A model generated the notes under the pieces. The model made no database searches, was not told the DNA's origin, and saw nothing but the letters and a program-made list of their open reading frames with translations. A stretch of 64,000 nt of DNA, from NCBI GenBank assembly GCA_964354155.1, contig CAYGYG010000004.1, positions 74,608-138,607 of the forward strand, given 5' to 3'. This DNA is from CAYGYG01 sp964354155 (GTDB taxonomy: Bacteria > Hydrothermota > Tepidihabitantia > SM23-42 > CAYGYG01). The position numbers and the translations under genes were made by a program. Shown in pieces: positions 16,545 through 25,664 of this stretch (positions are counted from its first letter, which is position 1; every line of letters begins with the position of its first letter).

Positions 16545-18626
16545 CTACTTTTTCTTATCGGGCGCAAGGTCAACGCGGCCCAGGTCGTCGATCTTTATGA
16601 CCTTGACAACAATTTCATCCCCCACTTTAACAAAATCCTCAACCCTCTTGCCCCTATCCCTTGAGAAATGAGAGATATGAACAAGCCCTTCCTTGCCGGG
16701 AAGAACCTCGACAAAGGCTCCGAAATGGGTTGTGCGCCGGACTTTGCCTTTGTATACCTGACCGACTTCGACGTCGGCCACGATGCCTTCGATTATCGCC
16801 CGGGCCTTTTCGATGGCTTCACTTTCCGTGCCGGCGATGGTCACCTTGCCGTCATCGTCAATGTCGATCGTGACGCCGGTCTCTTCAATTATCTTGCGAA
16901 TCATCTTGCCGCCCGGACCGATCACTTCACCGATCTTGTCCTTGGGAACCTTGAAGGCGGCGATACGGGGTGCGTAACGGGAAAGCTCGCTCCGCGGCGC
17001 CGATATCGTCTTGCCCATCGCTTCCAGAATTCTCAGCCGCGCCTCGCGCGCTTCGTAGATGGCAGCCTTCAGGATTGCCACGGATACTCCCTTCATCTTT
17101 ATGTCAAGCTGAACTCCGGAAATCCCGTCTTTGGTTCCGGCGATTTTGAAATCCATGTCGCCGTAGTGGTCTTCACTGCCGAGGATGTCGGTCAGGAGTA
17201 CGTACTTCTCTCCCTCTTTGATCAGTCCGATGGATATACCGGCGACCGCGGTCTTGATCGGTATGCCGGCGTCCATCAGCGACAGCGAGGCCCCGCAGAC
17301 CGAGGCCATCGACGAAGAACCGTTGGACTCCAGGATATCGGAAACGATACGGATCGTGTACGGGAAATCGTCTTCTTTCGGCAGCACCGGAATCAGCGAC
17401 CGCTCGGCCAGGGCACCGTGCCCGATTTCGCGGCGGCCGGGCCCCCGCATCGGACGGACTTCGCCGACCGAGAACGGCGGGAAGTTATAATGAAACATGA
17501 ACGACTTTGATTCTTCGTGCTCAATGTCGTCGATAATCTGTTCATCGCTGGCCGTACCCAAAGTCGTCACCGCCAGGCTCTGCGTCTGGCCGCGGGTAAA
17601 AATTGCCGAACCGTGAGTCCGGGGCAGCACGCCGATCTCGCAGCTGATCGGGCGGATATCCTTAACACCACGCCCGTCCAGGCGCACCCCGGTCTTAATA
17701 ACCCGGTCCCTCATGTCTTGTTCCGCCGATTCATCGACCACCACCGCGATCTGCTTTTTGAGTACCCCGACATCTTCACAAGCCGCCTTCAACGGCTCCA
17801 GAGTGTCGGCGACCACTTCGGACAGGGCATCTTCGCGCAGTCCCTTATCCTTGATGTCATTTGCGCTCTTGACCTTGTCGGAGACTATCGCCTTGATCCG
17901 GGCGGCCAGGTCGTCGGGCACGAATTTGACCTCGAGTTTGGCCTTCTCTTTGCCAACCAGGGCGATGAGTTCCTTTTCCAGCGCAATGACCTTCTTGACC
18001 TCTTCCTGGGCCATGCCCAGGGCATGCACCATATCTTCTTCACTGACCTCCGAGCCGCCGCCCTCAATCATGACAAGTGAATCCTCGGTGCCGGCGACCA
18101 CAACGTTCAGCTGGCAACTCTCCATTTGGGTGATCGTCGGGTTGACGATAAAATCGTCGCCGATCTTGCCGATGCGCACCGCGCCAATTGGAATGCAGAA
18201 GGGCATCTCGGAAATGCAGAGCGCCGTGCTCGCGCCGATGATGCCGAGAAAGCCACCGTCATTTTCGATGTCGGCCGACTGCAGGGTTCCGATAATCTGG
18301 GTCTCGTTGTGATAGTCTTTGGGGAAAAGGGCGCGCAGGGGCCGATCGATCTGGCGCGACGCCAGGATTTCTTTATCCCGGGGCCGGGCTTCGCGTTTGA
18401 AGAATCCACCCGGTATCTTCCCGGCGGCATAGGTCATTTCGCGGTAGTCAACGGTCAGGGGCAAGAAATCGGGGATATCGGTCATCTCCCGTTTGTAGTT
18501 TGCGCAAACCAAAACAATGGTCTCGCCATACTGGACGACAACGGCTGCTTCGGATTGGCGGGCAACGCGGCCCGTTTCCAACTTCAAAGTCCGTCCGGCA
18601 ATTTCCGTTTTGACGAAGTGCATCAT
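16545..18626 (-). CDS. pnp: Polyribonucleotide nucleotidyltransferase (PNPase)
   Basis: The 693-residue enzyme degrades RNA 3' to 5' by phosphorolysis. It has two RNase PH domains (about 1-215 and 300-535) joined by a helical linker, a KH domain with VIGPGGKMIRKI (about 560) and an S1 domain (about 620-690). Length is normal. It overlaps rpsO by four bases (ATGA-type), the conserved rpsO-pnp arrangement. The start may be either of two adjacent ATG codons. Confidence 0.96.
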   Translation of the reverse strand: MMHFVKTEIAGRTLKLETGRVARQSEAAVVVQYGETIVLVCANYKREMTDIPDFLPLTVDYREMTYAAGKIPGGFFKREARPRDKEILASRQIDRPLRALFPKDYHNETQIIGTLQSADIENDGGFLGIIGASTALCISEMPFCIPIGAVRIGKIGDDFIVNPTITQMESCQLNVVVAGTEDSLVMIEGGGSEVSEEDMVHALGMAQEEVKKVIALEKELIALVGKEKAKLEVKFVPDDLAARIKAIVSDKVKSANDIKDKGLREDALSEVVADTLEPLKAACEDVGVLKKQIAVVVDESAEQDMRDRVIKTGVRLDGRGVKDIRPISCEIGVLPRTHGSAIFTRGQTQSLAVTTLGTASDEQIIDDIEHEESKSFMFHYNFPPFSVGEVRPMRGPGRREIGHGALAERSLIPVLPKEDDFPYTIRIVSDILESNGSSSMASVCGASLSLMDAGIPIKTAVAGISIGLIKEGEKYVLLTDILGSEDHYGDMDFKIAGTKDGISGVQLDIKMKGVSVAILKAAIYEAREARLRILEAMGKTISAPRSELSRYAPRIAAFKVPKDKIGEVIGPGGKMIRKIIEETGVTIDIDDDGKVTIAGTESEAIEKARAIIEGIVADVEVGQVYKGKVRRTTHFGAFVEVLPGKEGLVHISHFSRDRGKRVEDFVKVGDEIVVKVIKIDDLGRVDLAPDKKK

Positions 18627-18892
18627 CCGCGGAGGCTGAGTGACTCGACGATCTTGACGTAACGCGCCTTATCCTTCTTGAGCAAATACTCAAGGTGGCG
18701 GCGCCGGGCATTAACCATTTTGATCAGCCCTCGGCGCGAGTGCTTGTCCTTCGGAAAGGTTTTCAGATGGTCCGTCACCAGTGCGATGCGGTCGGTCAGA
18801 AGCGCTATCTGCACCTCGGGCGACCCCGTGTCTTCTTTATGAATCTGATGGTTCGTAATCACCTCGCGCTTCTTCTCCTTATCACAAGGCAT
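18623..18892 (-). CDS. rpsO: 30S ribosomal protein S15
   Basis: The 89-residue protein matches S15 along its length, with HKEDTGSPEVQIALLTDRI and the highly conserved DKHSRRGL segment. S15 binds the central domain of 16S rRNA early in assembly. AAGGAGG stands before the ATG. It heads the rpsO-pnp-M16-cyclophilin run. Confidence 0.97.
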   Translation of the reverse strand: MPCDKEKKREVITNHQIHKEDTGSPEVQIALLTDRIALVTDHLKTFPKDKHSRRGLIKMVNARRRHLEYLLKKDKARYVKIVESLSLRG

Positions 18893-19077
18893 GCTCGATA
18901 ACCTCCTTCAACTGAACAAAAGCTGAAATAATCTACTTAAACAAGATCATGAAATGACATCGTTCGGAGAGTGAATCATTGGCTTGAAGACATATCCAAC
19001 GACTCCCCCTTGCCTCACTCAATCCTGCCTTCATCATACCTGATTTCACATTATCTTCATTTCCGGCTATTTGTCAA
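18893..19077 (-). promoter_or_regulatory. rpsO-pnp promoter and leader
   Basis: TTGACA (19072-19077) and GATAAT (19050-19055) have a 16-base spacer. The leader is about 150 bases, long enough for S15 autoregulation as known in other bacteria, but I could not assign a known S15-binding fold. Confidence 0.6.
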
Positions 19078-19115
19078 TGAAAAGATTGCAACAATAGCGA
19101 CCGGGCTGAGTCTCG

Positions 19116-20063
19116 TTAGCGCCGGCCCAAATAGCCCTCGACCATAGCCGCGGCCCGGGCCCCATCCCCGACCGCGGTAGCGACCTGCCGCTGTTCGCTT
19201 ACCCGGACATCGCCGGCCGCGAAGATTCCCTTCACGCTGGCCCGCAGTTCGCGGTCGGTCACGACGTACCCGCGCTCGTCCAGATCCAGAAACCCTTTGA
19301 CAAAACCGGTAGCGGGTGTGTTCCCGATATTGATGAAAATGCCGTCAATGTCAAGTCGGTTCGTCAGCCGAGCATTGACATCACTGACGATTACGGCCTC
19401 CACCCTGCTGCCGCCTAGGATTTCGAGGACCGTTTTATTCAACATGAGCTCGACGTTCTTAAGCTGCCGGATTTTTTCCTGGACGACGCGCTCGGCCCGG
19501 AGGTCTTCCCGCCGGTGAATCAGATACACCTTCCGCGCTAGCCCGGCCAGATAGACCAGCTCTTTTGAGGCGCTATCCCCTCCTCCCACCACGGCGATGA
19601 TTTTGTCGCGATAGAACATACCGTCGCAGGAGGCACAGTACGAGACGCCCCGGCCGACATACTCGGCTTCGCCCGGGACGCCCAACCTGCGGTAGATAGT
19701 GCCGACGGCAATGATCGCCGATCGGACGTTGATCGTCCTCGTGGCCGTTTTTACTTCAAGCGCACCGGCCTCGCCGTCCAGACCGCGGACCGTCTCGTAG
19801 ATGATCGGAAGCCCGTATTTCCCGACCTGGTGCACCATGTGCTCGACTAAGTCCGGGCCGCTGATCTGCTCGAACCCGGGGTAGTTCTCGATCGTGCCGG
19901 CGGTCAGTGCATTGCCGCCCAGGGCCTTGGCTTCGACGAGAATCGTATTGACCATGGCGCGAGACAGATACAGTGCCGCGGTCAAGCCCGCCGGGCCGCC
20001 GCCAATGATGACGGCTTCAGCGCGCGTCGCCGCGCTCGGCCCCCCGGGCCGTGTTTCAGTCAT
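19116..20063 (-). CDS. trxB: Thioredoxin reductase
   Basis: The 315-residue flavoenzyme transfers electrons from NADPH through FAD to thioredoxin. The FAD motif GGGPAGL (21-27), the redox pair Cys143-x-x-Cys146 (CASC) and the NADPH motif GGGDSA are all present, with the C-terminal FAD motif GIFAAGDVR. The length is typical. It starts nine bases after the epimerase stop on the same strand, so both probably share the epimerase promoter. Confidence 0.94.
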   Translation of the reverse strand: MTETRPGGPSAATRAEAVIIGGGPAGLTAALYLSRAMVNTILVEAKALGGNALTAGTIENYPGFEQISGPDLVEHMVHQVGKYGLPIIYETVRGLDGEAGALEVKTATRTINVRSAIIAVGTIYRRLGVPGEAEYVGRGVSYCASCDGMFYRDKIIAVVGGGDSASKELVYLAGLARKVYLIHRREDLRAERVVQEKIRQLKNVELMLNKTVLEILGGSRVEAVIVSDVNARLTNRLDIDGIFINIGNTPATGFVKGFLDLDERGYVVTDRELRASVKGIFAAGDVRVSEQRQVATAVGDGARAAAMVEGYLGRR

Positions 20064-20072
20064 TGGAGCACG

Positions 20073-20996
20073 TCATGCCGACCGTGACTGGAAGTACTGG
20101 AAGGTAAGCTCGATGCCGCGTTCGAGCGGGGTTCCCGGCTGCCATTCCAGCAACGACCGGGCCTGCTCAATGGCAAGGGAGTTACGCAGCAATTCACCCG
20201 GCCGCGGCTGCTCGTAGACCCGTTCAACCTTGCGCCGGGACACCTGTTCCAGGATCTCGACCAGACGGTTGACCGACGTCTCCTTGCCGGTGCCGATGTT
20301 GCAGACACCACTTTTGCCAACGAGGGCTCGAAGGTTGGCTTCAACCACGTCCCCAATAAAAACATAGTCGCGCGTCTGGCACCCGTCACCGAAAATGATG
20401 CAGGGCCTCCCCGCCATAATCCGGCCGATGAAGATCGCAATCACGCCGGCTTCACCCTTGGTGTCCTGCCGGGGACCGTAAACATTCGAGTATCTCAAAA
20501 CAACGGACTCGATTCCAAAAATCTCGCGGTAGCTGTCAAGGTAATGCTCGACGGTGACTTTGGCGACGCCGTACGGTGACAGCGGACCGAGAACGGCGCT
20601 TTCGCGGATCGGCAGGTCACGAGACTCGCCGTAGACGCAGCCGCCGCTCGATGCGAATATGAACCTGCGAGTGCCGTAGCGCCGGGCCATCTCGAGCAGG
20701 TTAAGTGATCCGATGATGTTGACCCGGGCATCAAAGAGCGGGTCGGCCACCGATTTCCGCACATCGAGCTGGGCGGCATGATGATTGACGACCTCGGGCC
20801 TCAAGCGGGCGAACACTTTCTCGAGAGGACCGAGTTCGGCGATATCGAGCCGGCAGAATTCGGCCCGCGGGTTGATGTTTTCAACACGCCCGGTCGAGAG
20901 ATCATCGACCACCGCAACCTCGTGACCTTCGGCCAAATAACGGTCGGCGACGTGGGAACCGATGAAACCCGCACCACCGGTGACAAGTACTCTCAT
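20073..20996 (-). CDS. NAD-dependent sugar-nucleotide epimerase (GalE-like)
   Basis: The 307-residue extended short-chain dehydrogenase has GGAGFIGS (7-14), Ser116/117, and the catalytic pair Tyr142-x3-Lys146 in SPYGVAKVTVEHYL. Family members interconvert UDP-glucose/UDP-galactose or related sugars for surface polysaccharides. The ATG at 20996 is chosen because a promoter lies just upstream at leaderless distance; earlier in-frame starts would lie inside that promoter. The exact sugar cannot be told. Confidence 0.88.
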   Translation of the reverse strand: MRVLVTGGAGFIGSHVADRYLAEGHEVAVVDDLSTGRVENINPRAEFCRLDIAELGPLEKVFARLRPEVVNHHAAQLDVRKSVADPLFDARVNIIGSLNLLEMARRYGTRRFIFASSGGCVYGESRDLPIRESAVLGPLSPYGVAKVTVEHYLDSYREIFGIESVVLRYSNVYGPRQDTKGEAGVIAIFIGRIMAGRPCIIFGDGCQTRDYVFIGDVVEANLRALVGKSGVCNIGTGKETSVNRLVEILEQVSRRKVERVYEQPRPGELLRNSLAIEQARSLLEWQPGTPLERGIELTFQYFQSRSA

Positions 20997-21003
20997 ACGA
21001 ACC

Positions 21004-21032
21004 ATTCTACCCGCGCCGGGCGATTCTGTCAA
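21004..21032 (-). promoter_or_regulatory. Promoter giving a leaderless epimerase-trxB mRNA
   Basis: TTGACA (21027-21032) and TAGAAT (21004-21009) with a 17-base spacer on the minus strand. Seven bases separate the -10 box from the ATG at 20996. Confidence 0.7.
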
Positions 21033-21059
21033 CGCCCGCCTTCGGCCGGTGCAAGGCAC

Positions 21060-21180
21060 CGTCGATTACAGTGATGAATCATCATCGATTACGGTGATGA
21101 GAACGGCAGATTACGGAGATTCTTGCTGATCTAAGGTCTTGATTTGATATTTGATATTCGATATTTGATCTTTGACCTTC
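21060..21180. repeat. Word-like intergenic repeats
   Basis: Two close copies of CGATTACrGTGATGA (21062-21076, 21084-21098) are followed by a stuttering TTTGATATTTGATATTCGA string (21138-21175). Related strings occur at 1246-1290 and 4866-4905. No gene. Confidence 0.65.
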
Positions 21181-21182
21181 TT

Positions 21183-22496
21183 CTACGGTGGGAAGCCGGC
21201 GTGCTCAAGATGATTCTCGCGGTAGGCAAGATTTGTGGAGAGGTTGAAGAGGATCGTATTGTAGATACCGACGCGGGAGAAAGTCTTGGCGCAGCGGGTG
21301 ATGATTCCGTCCCAGGAGTAGAACCGATCGCGGAATGTCTCGGCGAGGTCGACCAGTGCATCGGGCGATAGTGAAGTCCTTACTACCGGGTTATGCCGGT
21401 TGTACAGATCCGGGTTCTCGGTCGCCAGCTGCCCGCGCCGCTTCAGTTCCTGGTACTTTGGGGAACCCGCGATCGGGGTCGTCATCGACAGCTCGACGAA
21501 ATCGACCCTGAGTCCGCGCAGAACGTCATGCAGCTCCCAGGGATTGAAGGTCTGTCCTGCCTTCAGATCAAGCCTGATCCTGGCCCCAGCCAGAATACGG
21601 CGGTGATGGATTGCGTCGACTTGCCGGCGTTTCTGCTTGAGCAGCTGGGGCGCGTTGCGCCATTCAAGCAGGAGCTGGAACGGCATCCAGTCTTCTTTGA
21701 GAATTATAATCCTCACCCCGCTGTCGCGTAGAACCCGCAGTAGGCCGGGCCGGACAAAAACGCGCTCCGAGGCTTGCACGATCCATTGTTTCCTGAACTG
21801 CCAAACGTGCCTGAAAAAAAACTCAGCCCGTGCCGGGTCGAAAAAAGCATCATCGTCAAGCAGCCAGACGATCTTCTTCCTGATGGCCGCGACCGCGGCA
21901 ATAGCCTCGTTCTGACCCATTGTCTTGACGTCCTGCGGATAGACACCGTGGACGCAGTAGGCGCGCTCGGTTCCTGAACAGGTGCATCCAACCGCAGTGT
22001 TGAATTGAGCCATGAGGGGAAACATGCCGAGTTTATCTTCCCAGTGCCGGTCGACATCGAACGAGACCATGCCGCTGCCCTCATATACCGGGCGGAGGCG
22101 CTTATTCCTCACGTCGCCGACAATGTCAGCCCAGACCGCAGTCGGGTCACCCCGCACCAAGGCGTTGCAGTGCCTGGCGCAGGATCGGGGTTTGAGCGTT
22201 GCATAGCGACCGAACATCACGACGGTAATCCCCTGCCCCTGAAGCTGCTTGGCCAACTCGAACGCACGGTTGACGACCGGCGCATGGACCGGTATCACGG
22301 CAAGGTCGGTGCCGGGCGGGGTCCGGGCATCTTCAACACGTTCGTCCACGTAGATAAAATCGCCGAGGCCTGCCGACAACCGGCTCAGACGCATGGCATC
22401 ATAGTCGGGAAGACGAAAGAAGGTCGCGCCTTTGTAAGCCAGCCCGTCAATATACTTCTTGTTCGGCGGCGCCAGGCTCAGGTACGCAAATCTCAT
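21183..22496 (-). CDS. B12-binding radical-SAM-like protein with an atypical cysteine motif
   Basis: The 437-residue protein looks like the cobalamin-binding radical SAM group (BchE/HpnJ-like with a C-terminal DUF4070-type part): an N-terminal Rossmann-like half with VVMFGRYATLKP (92-103) and a GDPTAVWADIV segment, a barrel half with the DDDAFF strand (about 214-219), and a C-terminal TPIAGSPKYQELKRRGQL segment. The canonical CxxxCxxC cluster motif is missing. At its place is GCTCSGTERAYCV, i.e. Cys171-x-Cys173-x7-Cys181. It may bind a different cluster or be inactive as a radical enzyme. The ATG overlaps the rseP stop by four bases, so it ends the ispD-dxr-rseP run. Confidence 0.65.
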   Translation of the reverse strand: MRFAYLSLAPPNKKYIDGLAYKGATFFRLPDYDAMRLSRLSAGLGDFIYVDERVEDARTPPGTDLAVIPVHAPVVNRAFELAKQLQGQGITVVMFGRYATLKPRSCARHCNALVRGDPTAVWADIVGDVRNKRLRPVYEGSGMVSFDVDRHWEDKLGMFPLMAQFNTAVGCTCSGTERAYCVHGVYPQDVKTMGQNEAIAAVAAIRKKIVWLLDDDAFFDPARAEFFFRHVWQFRKQWIVQASERVFVRPGLLRVLRDSGVRIIILKEDWMPFQLLLEWRNAPQLLKQKRRQVDAIHHRRILAGARIRLDLKAGQTFNPWELHDVLRGLRVDFVELSMTTPIAGSPKYQELKRRGQLATENPDLYNRHNPVVRTSLSPDALVDLAETFRDRFYSWDGIITRCAKTFSRVGIYNTILFNLSTNLAYRENHLEHAGFPP

Positions 22497-23743
22497 CGGG
22501 TCAAATCGTTGTACAGCGTAAAAAGCACCAGCAGAATAATGATGCCGAAACCAACCTGCTGTATGACCTGACGTTCGTTCTTCTTGAAGGGTCGCCGGAT
22601 GACCTTCTCGATTATGGTCATCAGGATGACGCCGCCGTCGAACGCGGGCAGCGGCACCAGGTTTATCATCCCCAAGTTGATGGAAATTATGGCCAGTAAC
22701 ATGAGCAGGCTCTCAAAACCCCACCGTGCGCTCTGGCCCGCGATCCGGGCAATGGCAATGGGCCCGCCGATGTTACGGCGGGAGTACTCGCCCTTGATGA
22801 TCTTGTAGAATATCTGGGCCGTCAAAATGACCCAGTCATAGCCTCGCTCGACTGACAGGGTGAAGGCCTTCAAGACCGATACCCGCCTTCGGGCCGTGCT
22901 CATCATCACGTTAATTTGACCAAGCGTCTCCTTTTCGGCCTCATCGTACACGGCAAGCGGTATCACGCGCGTTTGGTTGGGGACGCCCGCCCGAAGATAG
23001 ACTACAACCAGTGTCTCGCGAGGAGCATGTCTCACAATGTCGACAATCGCTTCCCAACTCTCGACCGGCTGACCTCCAACGCTGGTCAGGCGATCGCCCC
23101 GCTTGAGACCGGCGCGGAACGCGGGCCCGCCGCGCATGACCGAACCGAGGACCGGCGGAATCAAGGGGCTGATGCCCAGCGAGTCGGTGACCACTCTCAG
23201 CGACACGGTCTGCTCCGACCCCGCCCGTTCGACCCGGACCAAAGCTTCGGTCCGGTCCAGACGATCAAACAGGTCAAGCGCCGCCTCCCAATCCTGAACC
23301 GGCGTACCGTTGATCGCAATAAGGACATCACCGGTTTCAAGACCGGCCTGGGCCGCGCCCAGACCGGGTTCGACTTTGAGAACGCGGTGCGGTGTGACCA
23401 TGAGACCGACAACCACCAGCACCGCAAAGAGGACGACGAATGCCGAGACGATGTTAAAGAAGGGTCCTAAGAATACGATGACAATCCGCTTCCAGGCCTC
23501 CGCGGCATAGAAACCGCCCTCGCCGGTCTCCTCCCCTTCCATTTTTACGAATCCGCCGAAGGGCAGAAGCGAAATGGCGAAATCGGTTGTACCGATCTTC
23601 TTCTTGAGCAGAGTCGGTCCGAAGCCAAACGAGAATTTCAGTACGCCGATACCGACGATGCGGCAGGCCAGAAAATGGCCGAGCTCGTGAATGTTGATGG
23701 CAAAACCGAGAATGAAGAAGAAAGCAATCAGCGTTGTCAGCAT
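22493..23743 (-). CDS. rseP: RIP metalloprotease RseP (site-2 protease, M50)
   Basis: The 416-residue membrane protease has HELGH (His19, Glu20, His23) in its first helix, two PDZ domains in the centre (about 115-280) and the FDGG zinc-ligand motif near the C-terminus (normally LDGG). RseP cuts anti-sigma factors within the membrane and clears signal peptides. I chose the ATG at 23743, ten codons inside the longest frame, because the first helix then begins at once as in the family. This start overlaps the end of dxr by seven bases. The dxr-rseP pair is widely conserved. Confidence 0.92.
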   Translation of the reverse strand: MLTTLIAFFFILGFAINIHELGHFLACRIVGIGVLKFSFGFGPTLLKKKIGTTDFAISLLPFGGFVKMEGEETGEGGFYAAEAWKRIVIVFLGPFFNIVSAFVVLFAVLVVVGLMVTPHRVLKVEPGLGAAQAGLETGDVLIAINGTPVQDWEAALDLFDRLDRTEALVRVERAGSEQTVSLRVVTDSLGISPLIPPVLGSVMRGGPAFRAGLKRGDRLTSVGGQPVESWEAIVDIVRHAPRETLVVVYLRAGVPNQTRVIPLAVYDEAEKETLGQINVMMSTARRRVSVLKAFTLSVERGYDWVILTAQIFYKIIKGEYSRRNIGGPIAIARIAGQSARWGFESLLMLLAIISINLGMINLVPLPAFDGGVILMTIIEKVIRRPFKKNERQVIQQVGFGIIILLVLFTLYNDLTR

Positions 23744-24876
23744 ACTGAATCCCTTACCGATCTTTGCGCCCAATCCTCGGCGGCCCTGATCTCCTCAAGA
23801 TCCGGTCTTTGCTTCGAGCGGTGCCGGGCCATCGTTCTACTGATCAGTTCCGGAATCCGTCCGAACTTGATATCCCCATCAAGGAACAAGTTCACCGCCG
23901 TCTCATTGGCGCTGTTGAGTACGGCGGGCATCGTGCCGCCGGTGCGCAGAGCCTGGTAGGCTAGGCCGAGGCAGGGAAAGGCCTCGAAGTCCGGCTCGTA
24001 GAATTCGAGCCGCCGGATGCGGGCAAGATCGCACGCTTTAGCCAGCGCCGCGGTCCGTTTGGGGAAGGTAAGCGCGTACTGAATCGGCAGACGCATGTCG
24101 GGTAGCGAGAACTGCCCGAGCAAGGAATGGTCGACGAACTCAACCAGTGAATGGACAATAGACTGCGGATGAATCAACACCTTGATCTTTTTCCCATCAA
24201 GACCGAAAAGGCGTGATGCTTCGATCACTTCAAGACCTTTGTTCATAAGCGTCGCCGAGTCCACAGTTATCTTCTTGCCCATCTTCCAGGTCGGATGTTT
24301 GAGAACATCACTGATCCGCGCCCGGCGCGCCCTGGCCTTACGCCACAGGAAAGGTCCGCCTGATGACGTCAAGAACAGGTTCTTAATCGTCCGGTAGTCC
24401 CGACCGAAGATGCATTGATGTATCGCTGAGTGCTCGCTGTCGACCGGGATGATTGCCAACCGGTTCGGGCCTAAGTACCTGGAGATCAGCTCTCCGTAAC
24501 TGACCAGGATCTCCTTGGTGGCAAGACAGACTCGCATTCCTTTTGCCAGCGCCAGCATGGTCGGAGCAAGGCCAATAACGCCCCGTAGTGCCGCGACCAG
24601 CACGTCGGCGCGGGCATCGTTGACCATCTGCATCATCCCCTCGATCCCGCCTAAGACCTTGGATCCGGGAAGCATCTTCTTGAGCCGCGCTGCCGCTTTG
24701 GTGTCCAGAACCACAACGTACTTGGGCCGGTACTGCCGCGCCTGCTTAGCCAGGGCAGTAACATTGCCGTAGCCGGCGATCCCGAATACCCGATACCCAG
24801 CCTTGAGATGACTGACAACACTCAGGGTACTCGTACCGATGGACCCGGTTGAACCCAGTATGATAACTTCTATCAT
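23737..24876 (-). CDS. dxr: 1-deoxy-D-xylulose-5-phosphate reductoisomerase
   Basis: The 379-residue enzyme makes 2-C-methyl-erythritol 4-phosphate, the second step of the MEP isoprenoid pathway. It has the NADPH motif GSTGSIG (residues 8-14), the PVDSEHSAI metal/substrate loop and TMNKG-like ATLMNKGLEVIEA. Length is normal. It lies 92 bases after ispD, the next enzyme of the same pathway, on the same strand. Confidence 0.95.
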   Translation of the reverse strand: MIEVIILGSTGSIGTSTLSVVSHLKAGYRVFGIAGYGNVTALAKQARQYRPKYVVVLDTKAAARLKKMLPGSKVLGGIEGMMQMVNDARADVLVAALRGVIGLAPTMLALAKGMRVCLATKEILVSYGELISRYLGPNRLAIIPVDSEHSAIHQCIFGRDYRTIKNLFLTSSGGPFLWRKARARRARISDVLKHPTWKMGKKITVDSATLMNKGLEVIEASRLFGLDGKKIKVLIHPQSIVHSLVEFVDHSLLGQFSLPDMRLPIQYALTFPKRTAALAKACDLARIRRLEFYEPDFEAFPCLGLAYQALRTGGTMPAVLNSANETAVNLFLDGDIKFGRIPELISRTMARHRSKQRPDLEEIRAAEDWAQRSVRDSVC

Positions 24877-24968
24877 ATCATTAATTATCTAAGAAAACAG
24901 CATCGCTAGCCGAACCAATCTCTGTAACACATGCTTGGCCCTATCCTATCAACAGCCTTGGATGCCTT

Positions 24969-25664
24969 CTACTCAAGCTTAGCCGGTCTTCCGGTCTTGT
25001 CAATACATTGCAACTGATGCCGGTAGGTAATCTTCTCATTGTCTTTCTGCCCCCTGAAGAGGTGTACCGGGACTCCTGCCGCTTCAACAACCGCAGCATC
25101 GTCGGTGAAGACTCTTGCCTTCCTCAACCCCATCTTGAAGGCCTTCCTTAGCATCATAACTTCAAAAAACTGAGGTGTTTGCGTCGCATACATGCCCGCC
25201 CGGTCGATTGTCCCAAGGCTGCGTTGCCGCTTGACCCGCCGCACGGTCTCAGTCACCGGGCAGCCAAACACAACCGCCTTATATTTGCGGACCAGTCTTA
25301 TGCCCTTCCGCACCAGTGCAGCGCTGACAAAAGGTCGAACACCGTCGTGTATTGCGACATAGCCCGTGTTCACAAGGTCGAGTCCGTTTTGGACCGATTG
25401 CTGCCGGAGCCGACCCCCGGCAATGATATCGACCGGCTTAGTGAATCTCTCTCTCAATACGAAACTAGCCACCCAATTCAGCTTCTCCCGAGGTACAACG
25501 AGCACGATCCGCCGTATAGCTCCAATCAGATCGAAGACTCGTATGCTGTGATATACTAATGGTTTTCCCATAAAGATGACAAATTGCTTTAACTCGCCAA
25601 ACCGATTCCCTTTCCCGGCAGCAACGATCACAGCGGTAACATCCGCTTGTCCCTTACGATTCAC
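24969..25664 (-). CDS. ispD: 2-C-methyl-D-erythritol 4-phosphate cytidylyltransferase
   Basis: The 231-residue enzyme joins CTP to methylerythritol phosphate in the MEP pathway. VIVAAGKGNRFG (13-24) is the nucleotide-binding loop and AIHDGVRPFV (about 110) the second conserved motif. Its ATG overlaps the stop of the TPR gene upstream (ATGA). No ispF is nearby. Confidence 0.94.
   Translation of the reverse strand: MNRKGQADVTAVIVAAGKGNRFGELKQFVIFMGKPLVYHSIRVFDLIGAIRRIVLVVPREKLNWVASFVLRERFTKPVDIIAGGRLRQQSVQNGLDLVNTGYVAIHDGVRPFVSAALVRKGIRLVRKYKAVVFGCPVTETVRRVKRQRSLGTIDRAGMYATQTPQFFEVMMLRKAFKMGLRKARVFTDDAAVVEAAGVPVHLFRGQKDNEKITYRHQLQCIDKTGRPAKLE

Noticed and set aside
24877..24930. Leaderless promoter for dxr
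   Set aside because: A GATAAT lies seven bases before the ATG, but no acceptable -35 box is found 16-18 bases upstream.
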